DNA from: Pontibacter cellulosilyticus | Lineage (GTDB): Bacteria > Bacteroidota > Bacteroidia > Cytophagales > Hymenobacteraceae | NCBI RefSeq assembly: GCF_014306105.1 | Contig: NZ_JACRVF010000008.1 | Location: 1-64,000, forward strand | Length of the DNA stretch: 64,000 nt | Direction of reading: 5' to 3' | Shown here: one piece after another, positions 44,579-54,000 of the stretch | Numbering within the stretch: the stretch's first letter is position 1 | Layout: every line of letters starts with the position of its first letter | Notes under the pieces: generated by a model | What the model saw: the letters and a program-made list of their open reading frames with translations, nothing else | Told to the model about the DNA's origin: nothing | The model's database searches: none | Program-made: the position numbers and the translations under genes

Positions 44579-45163
44579 TTATTTCTGTTCCCAATTACCG
44601 TTAAATGCAATCTGGCTTAAAGGCTTACGCTGCCTTGGTGCCAACTCTCTTGTCTTGAGCTGCTCTGGCAGAGTTTCCGGGTCTCCTACATATCCAACTG
44701 CTCCCATGGAAACCGGTTCAAAACCCTCTGGTATGCCTAGTACTTCGCGTGCTGTGTCTGCACTAAAGCCTCCCATTAAGTGCACATGTAAATCCAGTTC
44801 CGTAGCCTGAAGCACAAGATTGGCTGTGGCCATACCTACATCGTGCCAGGCGTGCTTATTAGCATTACCGTTAAAGTCGTACGTTGTTTTAGCAACCGAC
44901 AGGAAAAGTACCGGTGCATTTTTAGCCCAAACCTGGTTTGCCTCCACCAGGCAGCTAAGTAATCGCTCATAAGCTTCCGCATCTTCTTTAGTAGCATAGA
45001 TAAAGCGCCACGGCTGCTCGTTCATGGCAGAAGGCGCCCAACGTGCCGCTTCAAAAAGCGTCTCTAGCTGCTCCTGCTCTACTGTTGTGTCGGAAAAAGC
45101 TCTTGGGCTCCAACGCTTCTCAATCAGGTTATGAATGGATATTTTATTCTCAGTTGGTGTCAT
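44579..45163 (-). CDS. Nitroreductase family protein
   Basis: A 194-residue flavoenzyme of the NfsA/FRP group, with the FMN-binding blocks KRWSPRAFSDTTV, ARWAPSAMNEQPWRF and the C-terminal VGYVGDPETLPEQ. It reduces nitroaromatics or quinones with NAD(P)H, in which two-electron reduction prevents radical formation. First gene of the operon with the pirin gene. The 18-bp motif lies 34 bases upstream of the start, close enough to cover the promoter. The exact substrate is unknown. Confidence 0.92.
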   Translation of the reverse strand: MTPTENKISIHNLIEKRWSPRAFSDTTVEQEQLETLFEAARWAPSAMNEQPWRFIYATKEDAEAYERLLSCLVEANQVWAKNAPVLFLSVAKTTYDFNGNANKHAWHDVGMATANLVLQATELDLHVHLMGGFSADTAREVLGIPEGFEPVSMGAVGYVGDPETLPEQLKTRELAPRQRKPLSQIAFNGNWEQK

Positions 45164-45196
45164 ATCTGTACTTGTTTAGATAAATCTGCACAACAA

Positions 45197-45222
45197 ATTT
45201 AATGTACATACATTTAATGTAC
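45197..45222. promoter_or_regulatory. Shared motif upstream of the nitroreductase-pirin operon
   Basis: Plus-strand 45197-45214 is the exact inverse of the motif at 16659-16676. The same region has two direct copies of the inner word TTTAATGTACA (45198-45208 and 45212-45222), spaced 14 bases. Likely binding site for a dimeric repressor or activator. Confidence 0.55.
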
Positions 45223-45408
45223 AAACATAACACTTATTTTGTTTCAGGAGTTCCTGTTATATAGGTTGAGAGATGTAGAAAAGAAACTTAAGTGGCAATA
45301 TGAGCTGCTGTTCATACCGCTGAACGACTTATAAATATCGGAAATCTAAAGTAGAAGATAGACTTTTGATGTGTTATGAAAGAGAGACTTCATAAAAAGG
45401 TAAACTAC

Positions 45409-45535
45409 AAAGACCTCGCGGTGTCTTTATGACCCGCGAGCGTCTAACCTGTCTTTTGAGAAGCTATAACCTACAGATTATCGAACGTTTAGCAACTTAG
45501 ACGCTCGCATGACCTTCGAACGCTGCGAGGTCTTT
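45409..45535. repeat. Imperfect palindromic repeat, AAAGACCTCGC type
   Basis: Left arm 45409-45447 and right arm 45498-45535 are inverse copies with mismatches; shared ends are AAAGACCTCGC and GCGAGGTCTTT, shared inner GCGAGCGTCTAA. About 50 bases separate them. No gene inside. It fills the gap 45164-45610 together with the motif above and the next terminator. Confidence 0.7.
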
Positions 45536-45544
45536 AGCATCATT

Positions 45545-45574
45545 AAAAAAAGAGACACACAGTTTTGCGTATCT
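45545..45574 (-). terminator. Terminator of the NUDIX gene
   Basis: In the gene sense, AGATACGCA / TGTGTGTCT pair with two GU wobbles, followed by a T-run (A-run at 45545-45551). Confidence 0.6.
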
Positions 45575-45610
45575 AAATTCCAGTAAACGAATAACGGACA
45601 ACTAAAATAA

Positions 45611-46180
45611 CTAAGCTCCCAGCTTCCTCAGTGCCAGCAGGCAAAGCGCAACAGAACCAGAAACACAGATTTCGCCATTCAGCACCATACTTTCTACTTC
45701 CTGTAAAGGCACTTTGAATACCTCTATACTTTCACTTTCATCCAGGTCTTGTTCGGCTACTTTGTGAGCATTGAGGGCCAGGTAAAAGTATATTTTATTC
45801 GTGTCTTTGGTCGGGTTATCAATCACCTCGGCCACCAGTTCCATTTCGTCAGAAGTATAACCTGTTTCCTCCAGCATTTCGCGGCGGGCAGCCTCCTCCG
45901 GGTTATCTTCATGCGCATCTATCACACCGCCGGGCAACTCGATAAAAACACCGGCGGCAGCGTGCTTATACTGGCGTACAAAGATCACTTCACCGTCTTC
46001 AGTTACTGGGAAGGTAAGTACCACATCAGGACGAACGCTCACATAATAATCGTCCATCACCTTACCATTTGGCAACTCTACTTCGTCGCGGCGCAGGGTG
46101 TACCATTTCTCATCAAATACCAATTCAGTTTTAAGCACCTTCCAATGCTTTGCAGTAGGAGTATGTTTATTCTCGGGCAT
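45611..46180 (-). CDS. NUDIX hydrolase, ADP-ribose pyrophosphatase-like
   Basis: A 189-residue enzyme that cleaves nucleoside diphosphates linked to another group. The Nudix box lies at GGVIDAHEDNPEEAARREML and continues EETGY. Spacing before RE is one residue longer than the consensus GX5EX7RE, but catalytic Glu residues remain. The N-terminal strand block WKVLKTELVFDEKWYTLRRDEV and the domain layout match ADP-ribose pyrophosphatases. Substrate not certain. Monocistronic, its start at 46180. Confidence 0.88.
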   Translation of the reverse strand: MPENKHTPTAKHWKVLKTELVFDEKWYTLRRDEVELPNGKVMDDYYVSVRPDVVLTFPVTEDGEVIFVRQYKHAAAGVFIELPGGVIDAHEDNPEEAARREMLEETGYTSDEMELVAEVIDNPTKDTNKIYFYLALNAHKVAEQDLDESESIEVFKVPLQEVESMVLNGEICVSGSVALCLLALRKLGA

Positions 46181-46445
46181 GTTTGCAAGTTAGTATTAAA
46201 TCGACGTAAAAAAGCCACACCAAACTCTTCTGGTGTTTTGAAGTTTGGAAACCAACCGCCCTACTCGATGTCGGCATCGCCAGGATTTAAATAGCTGGTG
46301 TCCTCAATCTTTTAATCTCTTAAAAACGCCTCTTAAAAGTGGACATTGCCATAGTTCCAGTCTGAAAGTATGGAGTGGTATGAAAGGACTATATCAATAG
46401 TTTAATTTTGAGTGAGCGAATGTGTGATTGAATGAAGAGTTGTGG

Positions 46446-46562
46446 ATGAGTGGGTGAGTGAATCTTGTATAACTGTCATCTCAAAGAAAGATCTCTACAG
46501 AATTCTGAAAAGATTTCTCGCTAAGCTCGAAATGACAAAATATTACTCACTCACCCACTCAT
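46446..46562. repeat. Nested palindromes including TTGTCAT-family repeat, copy 2
   Basis: Inner palindrome TGTCATCTC (from 46474) to GAAATGACA (46537), the second copy of the repeat at 19791. It is enclosed by an outer perfect 16-bp inverted repeat, ATGAGTGGGTGAGTGA (46446-46461) and its inverse (46547-46562). It ends just past the minus-strand stop of the glycosyltransferase, so it may double as its terminator. The rest of the gap 46181-46568 shows no gene. Confidence 0.75.
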
Positions 46563-46568
46563 TCATAA

Positions 46569-47669
46569 TTATACCGTTACCGTCTGCTTCATTACCTGGC
46601 GGTAGATGTGATCATAGTCCTGGCCCATTGGATCAGAAGTATAGCCATGAGAACGTTTTACAGCACGGCAAGCCATGATATTTCTACCAAACTCATCTTC
46701 AATCAGGTTATTGATCGTATCGCGAAGTTCATCGGCACTGCTTGGGTCAACATATTTGGCCGCATTACCCCAGATCTCTGCCTGGCTTTCTGTTTTGCCC
46801 ACCACTAGTGCACAACCCGACATAGCTGCCTCCAGGATAGTTAAACCGAACGGCTCATACTTGGCAGGCAACGCGTAAATAGATGCCCTGGATAACCAGT
46901 CAGAAACTTCTTTCTCAGACAGCTGCCCCAGGAAATGAACATTCTCCAGATTTACAGTTTTGCCTGTGGCCGGGTGCTTGTCGTCGCCGGCGATGTATAC
47001 TGGCCAGCCAAGGTCAGAGGCAATGTGCGCCAGCATGGAGATGTTTTTTGCTTCGTCCCAAACGCGGCCCATGCTAAACACGAAAGGCTCTTTTTTGCCG
47101 AACTGGAAACCATGTTGCCCACGTCCGTTGTAGATAACCGCATTCTTCTTGAACGGACCATAAAGTGCAGTTGCCTGGTTCATCATGGCTTGCGTTGGCG
47201 CCACTACCATATCAGCATTCTGCAGGCCACGCGTTACGAGTTCTTTATACTTGTCCCATTCTTTTGGAGCATCTTCTTCTTTCACTGCCTTCCACCAAGA
47301 GAGTACGCACGAGTGAACAACTACAATGGTAGGCACACCAAAGTCCAGCGCGCCATGCACCATGCCATTCAGGTGCACCAGTTCCGGCTGTACTTCGTCT
47401 TTTAGCTCCAGCAACCATTTACCGGCTTTTTCTACGTCTTCCCAGGCATCTTCCATCCACTCCAGCTTGTACTCGCTTTCGTAAACGGTAAGGTTATCTA
47501 TTTCATCGGCCTGGCGACGCTGCTCCTCTGTCAGGCGCGCGCCCATGGTGGCCAGTGCAACTTCAGTTTTAAATGGTGCCAGTGCTCTAACAAGCTCAAG
47601 TGAGTAATTCCAGACGCCGCCAACGGTATCGGCCGTCATCAGGATTTTTGAAGGGTGATGTGCTTCCAT
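46569..47669 (-). CDS. Glycosyltransferase family 4
   Basis: A 366-residue GT-B enzyme. Donor-site motif EPFGLTILEAAMSG holds the E-x7-E pair near residues 275-290, and N-terminal MTADTVGGVWNYSLEL is the acceptor-side loop of GT4. It would transfer a sugar from a nucleotide or other donor; donor and acceptor unknown. It follows the Gfo/Idh gene by four bases, making an operon. Co-occurrence with sugar dehydrogenases suggests a cell-surface glycan or glycoconjugate. Confidence 0.88.
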   Translation of the reverse strand: MEAHHPSKILMTADTVGGVWNYSLELVRALAPFKTEVALATMGARLTEEQRRQADEIDNLTVYESEYKLEWMEDAWEDVEKAGKWLLELKDEVQPELVHLNGMVHGALDFGVPTIVVVHSCVLSWWKAVKEEDAPKEWDKYKELVTRGLQNADMVVAPTQAMMNQATALYGPFKKNAVIYNGRGQHGFQFGKKEPFVFSMGRVWDEAKNISMLAHIASDLGWPVYIAGDDKHPATGKTVNLENVHFLGQLSEKEVSDWLSRASIYALPAKYEPFGLTILEAAMSGCALVVGKTESQAEIWGNAAKYVDPSSADELRDTINNLIEDEFGRNIMACRAVKRSHGYTSDPMGQDYDHIYRQVMKQTVTV

Positions 47670-47673
47670 ACTT

Positions 47674-48714
47674 CTATCTTCCGTAAATTTTATCTAATAC
47701 TTTTGCTACTTTAATAAACTCCTCTGCCTGCTCATCAAAGCCCTCTCCTTTGGCAACCCGCTCTGTCCAGACAACTCCGGCACGGCCCATCCATTCGTCA
47801 GGGGGTGCGCATAGTTGCTCGGTTTTAGTGCCGCAGTAGCGTTCTGCCACAAAGTCGTAGAAAGAGCCATTTATGTTTTTGAAGGCTACGCCGCCCTCTG
47901 TTCCATAAAAAGTGGCGTTGATGATGGCCTCCTGGCCAGTTGGCAAATTCCAGGAACAGCTTAGCTGCATTTGCGTGTTGCCTTCGAGTTCTATACTTGC
48001 CGTAGCATAATCCTCTACCTTGCCCTCTGCCATACTGATAGGCTTGCCTTTAGCAAATAAGTGGCTTTGCACCCGCTTCACTTCCGGGAAGTTCATGGAC
48101 CACAGCGCCAGGTCTACCAGGTGCACGCCCAGGTCAATCACACAGCCTCCACCAGACATTTTCTGCTCATAAAACCAGGCTTTATCGGGGCCATAAGCAT
48201 TGTGAAATACCAATTCCACAGCGTAGATCTGCCCTAGTTCGCCACTCTGCACTACCTTGTATACCTCCTGCATGGCAGCAGTAAACCTATAGGAAAAATC
48301 CACGCCTAACAGCTTGTTTTGCCTGCGTGCCGTTTCTACTACACGCTTGGTTTCTTCTACGTTGCGTCCCAAAGGCTTTTGGCAGAAAACAGATTTACCG
48401 GCCTCTAACGAAAGTATACTTTGCTCTGCATGAAAGGCACTTGGTGTGGCGATTACAATGCCATTTACTTCCGGCTCCTGCAGCATGGCTTCCAGTGAGT
48501 TTACCATTGTTGCTTCAGGAGCACTTTTAGCTGCCTCTTCGGCATTCTGGGTAGCCGTGTCGGAGATGAAGGTTACCTCGCCAACGTCTTTTCTTATAAT
48601 GGCCTCCATGCGGTTTCTGCCAATCCAGCCAACGCCTAAGAAGCCAAGCTTTGGTTTGGCTGTAGAAGAAGAAGCTGGAAGGAGTGTTCCGTTCTCAAGT
48701 ATAGTTTCCTGCAT
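47674..48714 (-). CDS. Gfo/Idh/MocA-family oxidoreductase
   Basis: A 346-residue NAD(P)-dependent sugar or inositol dehydrogenase. Rossmann loop GVGWIGRNRMEA, the catalytic Lys block CQKPLGRN (normally EKP), and GGCVIDLGVHLVDLALW with the metal- or substrate-binding Asp/His. The EKP to QKP change is common among relatives. First intact gene of the operon with GT4 (4-base gap). Substrate unknown. The N-terminus begins with a 22-residue variable leader. Confidence 0.9.
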   Translation of the reverse strand: MQETILENGTLLPASSSTAKPKLGFLGVGWIGRNRMEAIIRKDVGEVTFISDTATQNAEEAAKSAPEATMVNSLEAMLQEPEVNGIVIATPSAFHAEQSILSLEAGKSVFCQKPLGRNVEETKRVVETARRQNKLLGVDFSYRFTAAMQEVYKVVQSGELGQIYAVELVFHNAYGPDKAWFYEQKMSGGGCVIDLGVHLVDLALWSMNFPEVKRVQSHLFAKGKPISMAEGKVEDYATASIELEGNTQMQLSCSWNLPTGQEAIINATFYGTEGGVAFKNINGSFYDFVAERYCGTKTEQLCAPPDEWMGRAGVVWTERVAKGEGFDEQAEEFIKVAKVLDKIYGR

Positions 48715-48787
48715 TGTTTAATGTTATCAGGCTTTCACAAATCCGTCAGGGCGCTATATCGGCCGCCCGAACGCGTTTCTATATTGT

Positions 48788-49437
48788 CTAAGGTATAAGT
48801 GTGGGTGTAGAGTTTTCAGGATCTACTACGCCTTTCTCTACTGCTTTAACAGCAGCTTTTATACCTTCTATATACTTTTGAGAATCGTGCTCGTGGACAT
48901 TTATCACATCCAGTCAGCACCAGTTCCAGAGTTGAATGTTTACCTGTCCCATGACATCCTGGTGGAAGCCGGTTATGATAAGTTTGCCGCGTTCGGCACT
49001 AAGCTTACCAGCCAGGTTTAGAGGACATTCTTTTCCGGTGCACTCTATTACGCGTTCACAGAACTTTCCGTTGGTCAGTTCCTTTACTTTTTCGATAATT
49101 TTATAGCAATCATTTATATCGATGGCTTCGTCGGCTTCGCACTCTTTGGCTACGTCCAGTGAGAAGGCAATTTGAAAGATGGCAATTTGCGCCGGCATAT
49201 TCAGTTAAATACACCAGCAGCTCCCCCAAGAAGCCAATATCAAGTATGGATACCATTTCGGCACTAATATCACTGCGCTTAAAAATGTTTATGGCACATC
49301 CTAAAAGTTTATCCGGGAAAGACTTTCCGGCAAACGAGTCTTACAGCTTCACAACTTTATCTGCATCAGCCTCATCATACTCTGTAAAGGAGTTATCTAC
49401 GTGTTTTCAACTGTAACTACTTCAAAAATTATACTTT
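48788..49437 (-). pseudogene. Remnant of a zinc-dependent alcohol/sugar dehydrogenase
   Basis: Minus-strand pieces read as a medium-chain dehydrogenase: EYDEADADKVVKL, then stop, then DSFAGKSFPDKLLGCAIN, then FSLDVAKECEADEAIDINDC, then RVIECTGKECPLNLAGKL, then VNIQLWNWC and TGA, then LDVINVHEHDSQKYIEGIKAA. There are several stops and frameshifts and the N-terminal zinc-binding half is missing. It sits just before the Gfo/Idh gene on the same strand, so it was probably the first gene of that operon. Exact ends are approximate. Confidence 0.8.
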
Positions 49438-49512
49438 AGTGTTGTACCTTTTATTTTGATATTTTACCCCTGACATACTTTTATATTTAAAGCTCACTTT
49501 CTTGCTTAAGCC

Positions 49513-50118
49513 ATGGACTTTACCAGCGACATTATACTTGAAAACAGCCGTGTACTACTGCGTAGGTATAAACCTTCTGACGTAGACCAGTTAAAGGACA
49601 TTGTATACGATGAAGATATCTGGCGCCTGATGCCAACGAAAATCAGCAATCAGCACGAGTTTGAAGTATGGCAGCAGACAGTAATAAAGGGATACCAAGC
49701 CGGTACTCGCTATACTTTTGTTATTATAGACAAAGCCACTGGAAAAATAGCCGGCAGCACCAGTTACGGAAATATCTCCGATACCGACAAGCGACTTGAA
49801 ATTGGCTGGACCTGGCTTAGCAAAGAATTCAGAGGAACAGGCCTGAACAGGCAATGCAAGTTTCTTTTACTACAGTATGCTTTTGATAAACTCAAGTATG
49901 AGCGGGTAGAGCTTAAGACCGATGTGCTGAACATGCGCTCCCGGAAAGCCATGCTAAAGATTGGTGCAACCGAAGAGGGTGTATTGCGCAGCCATACGTT
50001 AATGCATGATGGCCGCCGACGCGACACCATCTACTACAGCATTTTAAGGCCGGAGTGGGAGAAACTCAAAAGCAGCATTTTTGCTGACCTTGCTCCGCCC
50101 CGAACTTTAGCAAACTGA
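49513..50118 (+). CDS. GNAT acetyltransferase, RimJ/RimL type
   Basis: A 201-residue acetyltransferase: ILENSRVLLRRYKPSD at the start, EIGWTWLSKEFRGTGLNRQ around the acetyl-CoA loop, and YERVELKTDVLNMRSRKAMLKIGATEEG at the end, all usual for the RimJ/RimL group. Substrate unknown. Fourth GNAT in the window, which is a high count for 64 kb. It borders the decayed dehydrogenase on one side and a phosphatase gene 65 bases later on the other. Confidence 0.9.
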   Translation: MDFTSDIILENSRVLLRRYKPSDVDQLKDIVYDEDIWRLMPTKISNQHEFEVWQQTVIKGYQAGTRYTFVIIDKATGKIAGSTSYGNISDTDKRLEIGWTWLSKEFRGTGLNRQCKFLLLQYAFDKLKYERVELKTDVLNMRSRKAMLKIGATEEGVLRSHTLMHDGRRRDTIYYSILRPEWEKLKSSIFADLAPPRTLAN

Positions 50119-50182
50119 TTAACGCTAAACCTAAACTGGCAAATGTACGCGTATAAAGGATAGCTAAATTTGCCAGCTTATT

Positions 50183-50773
50183 GTGGATACACCTGCAGAT
50201 ACAACCATACTTCCGAAACGCATCTTTTTGATAAGACATGCGCGGCCAGACCTGTCAAAAAACGGTTGGTTCAGTAATGAGGCTGCCAGAAAGTATATAA
50301 CTGATTACGACACAGCAGCAGTGGAAGAATTTGTGCTGGAGCATGAAGCCATTCCTTACAAAGAGATAGATAAAGTATACTGCAGTACCCTCCCCCGCTC
50401 TCAACTAACTGCCAAGGCTATTTTCGGCAGTGATGTACAACTCAAAATAGACAAATCATTTAGAGAATTTGAACGCAGGATCTTCTCATTGCCTTTGCTG
50501 CGCATGCCCATCAAACTCTGGCTTTTAAGCGCACGCGTACTTTGGTTTCTTGGCTTTAACAGCAAAGACATAGAAACCTTTAAAGAGGCGAAGCAAAGGG
50601 CACGCCAGTGTGCTCAAACCTTAGCCTCTGATGCCGCCTCTAACCGTACCACTGTGCTTGTGGCGCATGGGCTTCTGAACAATTTTATAAGAAGAGAGTT
50701 AAAGCGTATGGGTTGGCAAAAAACACTTGATGAAGGACATGGTTATCTTTCTGTAACGGTGATGCAATTATAA
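50183..50773 (+). CDS. Histidine phosphatase family protein
   Basis: A 196-residue phosphoglycerate-mutase-like phosphatase. The phosphohistidine motif LIRHARPD lies at about 16-23; the second arginine is in YCSTLPRSQLTA and the final His in VLVAHGLLNNF. Start codon is GTG at 50183, since no ATG precedes the conserved RHA block. Substrate unknown: sugar phosphates, sixA-like phosphoproteins and others are possible. May be cotranscribed with the acetyltransferase before it. Confidence 0.88.
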   Translation: MDTPADTTILPKRIFLIRHARPDLSKNGWFSNEAARKYITDYDTAAVEEFVLEHEAIPYKEIDKVYCSTLPRSQLTAKAIFGSDVQLKIDKSFREFERRIFSLPLLRMPIKLWLLSARVLWFLGFNSKDIETFKEAKQRARQCAQTLASDAASNRTTVLVAHGLLNNFIRRELKRMGWQKTLDEGHGYLSVTVMQL

Positions 50774-51006
50774 TATGAGTATCGTATCCAAATCACAACT
50801 TCTTAGTATGCATCCTTTTAAAAACAGTACCAAAACTTTATTACACTTTATGAAACACAGCTGCACCTAAACAGTATAAGTATTACTGAAAAAACTGCAC
50901 TAGAGTCTAACTTACACTTAATTATTGGCTTTTAAGCAATTACGCTTCCCCGCTTTAAGTTTACACTTTTTTATTTATGACAAAGTACAACAACTATACC
51001 TATATA

Positions 51007-51036
51007 TCTGTATAGGAATCAAAGTATGTAACTTTA
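51007..51036 (+). promoter_or_regulatory. Possible promoter of the susC-like gene
   Basis: TAACTTTA at 51029-51036 matches TAnnTTTG at 7 of 8 positions; TCTG at 51007-51010 lies 18 bases upstream. The start codon is at 51093. The 319-base gap 50774-51092 is AT-rich with several ACACTTT-like words and no gene. Confidence 0.4.
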
Positions 51037-51092
51037 TTATCATCTACTGGTTTTATTTGAAGTTTTACTATTCACCAAAATGTTTTGAAATT

Positions 51093-54000
51093 ATGAAGAA
51101 AGGTTTACTATTGAGCTTTCTGCTAATAGTTGCTATTGTTAGCAGCGCATTAGCACAAACTCAAACTGTCTCCGGTGTGGTAACATCGGCAGAGTCCGGG
51201 CAACCACTGCCGGGCGTAACAGTGATTGAAAAAGGGACAACTAACGGCGTGTCTACCGGGGCAAAAGGTGAATTCTTGCTCAATGTTAGGCCAAACGCTA
51301 CGTTGGTTTTTCGTTTTATAGGCATGACAACACAAGAGGTTCCCGTAAGTGGCCGCTCTACTATAAATGTAGCGCTTGTAGCTGACCAGGAACTGCTGGA
51401 AGAAGTAGTTGTAGTTGGGTATGGTACCCAGGAACGCCGCGAAGTAACAGGTGCTACTTCTAAAGTAACATCTGAGGAATTAAAGAACATTCCGGTTGTA
51501 GGCGTTGACCAGGCACTGCAAGGACGTGCGGCAGGTGTTCAGATATCTCAGAACTCTGGTACACCGGGCGGTGGTATCAGTGTGAGGGTTCGTGGTGCAA
51601 CTTCAATTTCGGCCAGTAACCAGCCGTTATATGTTGTGGATGGTGTACCGCTAACAACCGGTGACTTTTCACAAATAGGGTTTGGTGGACAGAACGTAAA
51701 CGCTGTTTCAGATCTTAACCCAAATGATATCGAGTCAATCGACATTTTGAAAGATGCCTCTGCAGCAGCTATTTATGGATCAAGAGCTGCCAACGGTGTA
51801 GTTATCATCACTACCAAACGCGGATCTGCTAAAAAGACACAGATCAACTTTAATGCTTACAGAGGTTTTCAGAAAATCTGGAAAGAGCCTAATTTCCTAA
51901 ATGCAGAACAGTATAAGGAAATAATGACAGAAGCTTATATAAATGATGGCTTCCTAGAATCAGGTGCTACTTTCGAAGACTTTACTGAATTTTACTATGG
52001 TGGCCTTGATTTTACCCCAACAGAAACCAATTGGATAGAAGAAGTAACAAGAACAGCTCCTATTCAAAACTATGAATTATCCTTAAATGGAGGCGACGCA
52101 AAAACCCGGTACTACTTATCCGGTAACTATTTCGATCAGGAAGGTATTGTAATTGGTAGTCAGTATCAGCGTTACTCAACACGCCTTAACCTCGATCACC
52201 AGGTTTCTGATAGAATGACAATTGGTACAAGCATTCAGTTAAGCCGCTCTGAAAATAACCGTATCGTTAGCGATAACACCTTGAACGGTCCTTTTGCAAA
52301 TTCCTTGGCAGCATCACCAGTATGGCCTGTTTTTTATGAAGATGGCAGGTATACCCGACCAAACTATTTCTATACTAACCCGGTTGCCGAGGGCACAGAG
52401 AACGATGATGAGACAATCAACTTACGTGGTATCGGTAATATTTTCGGCAAATACACCATCATTCCTGGCTTAGATGTACAAGTTAGAGCTGGATACGATG
52501 CGCTTAATATTAACGAGCGCCGTTATACACCAACTAACTACCCAGGTTCTTCATCTACGGCTGTAGGTGGCTCTGCAACCAATGCAAGTACAACAGTTAC
52601 TAAACGCCTATTAGAAGCCACTACAACTTATAACAAGATTTTTAATGACGTACATGAAATTTCTGCTGTTCTAGGTACAAGCACTGAAAAGAACGTTATT
52701 AATCAAGCATTTGTAACTGGTGAAGGATTCCCTGGTGAGCGTTTCCGTTATGTAGCCAGTGCAGCCATTGTAAATGCAGGCTCTAACTCTGAATCAGAAT
52801 GGGGACTTGTTTCATATTTTGGCAGGTTAAACTATGACTTTCAGGATAAATACCTTGTTGGTATTAACTTCCGTGCAGATGGTTCGTCACGCTTCGGTGA
52901 AAACAACCGCTACGGTTACTTCCCTTCAATATCTGCAGGCTGGAGAATTATCGGAGAAGACTTTATGTCTGGCGTAAACGCGCTGAGCGAATTGAAGCTG
53001 CGTGCATCTTATGGCGTAACGGGTAACCAGGAGATTGGTAACTTCAGCTATTTAGCCCTGGTAACCGGTGCAAACTATTTGGATAACCCGGGTATTGCAC
53101 AGACGCAAATCCCTAACCCTGACCTTAGATGGGAAGAAACAAAACAGTTTAACGTAGGTGCTGATATTGGTTTTGCGAATGGAAGAGTAAACCTGGCGCT
53201 GGACTATTATATTAAGCAAACAGACGACCTGTTGTTTGCACGCCCTGTACCAACACAAAATGGTTTTGGCAGTTTTCAATCTAACGTAGGATCTACAGAA
53301 AACAGAGGCTTTGAAATTGCACTTAGAACAATAAATTTTGATTCTCAGGATAATGGTTTCCGCTGGACATCTGACTTGAACCTTGCTTTTAATGAAAACG
53401 AAGTAACAGAACTATACCAGGGGCAAGATATCTTCTACGGCTTCGGAGGTAACTCTTTAGTTCTGCGCGAAGGTGAGCCTATCGGTACTTTCTATGGATT
53501 TATTTCTGATGGCGTTTATAGCACAGAAGATGAGATTCCGGCATCACGCCAAGGACAAGGTGCTCAGGCTGGTGATATCAACTTCCGTGACATTAATAAT
53601 GATGGATTAATCACTGATGACGACTTAACCATTATTGGCAATGCACAACCTGATTTTGTAGGTGGTTTTACCAACGATTTCCGCTACAAAGGTTTCGACC
53701 TGAACATATTCTTGCAATTCTCTTACGGCAACGACATTGCGGCACCAAGTCATCAGTATCAGAAACACTTAGGTAACGATTTCCTGGATGATAACATGCT
53801 GGATGATGTAATGAATCGCTGGCAGCAGCCGGGTGATGTGACTGATACTCCGAGAGCAACCGCACTAGATCCGAATAACAACAACCGCAGCAACTCATCA
53901 AGATTTATTTACGATGGTTCATACCTGCGCTTTAAAAACGTTGTCTTAGGATACAACCTGCCAACAGGTGTAACAGAGCGCTTAAAAATGAGAAACCTTA

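Noticed and set aside
48914..49198. Minus-strand frame as an intact small dehydrogenase
   Set aside because: It is only the middle part of a longer family member, with stops and frameshifts on both sides.
50925..51092. 56-residue N-terminal extension of the SusC frame
   Set aside because: AT-rich, hydrophobic nonsense before a clear signal peptide at 51093; contains the likely promoter.
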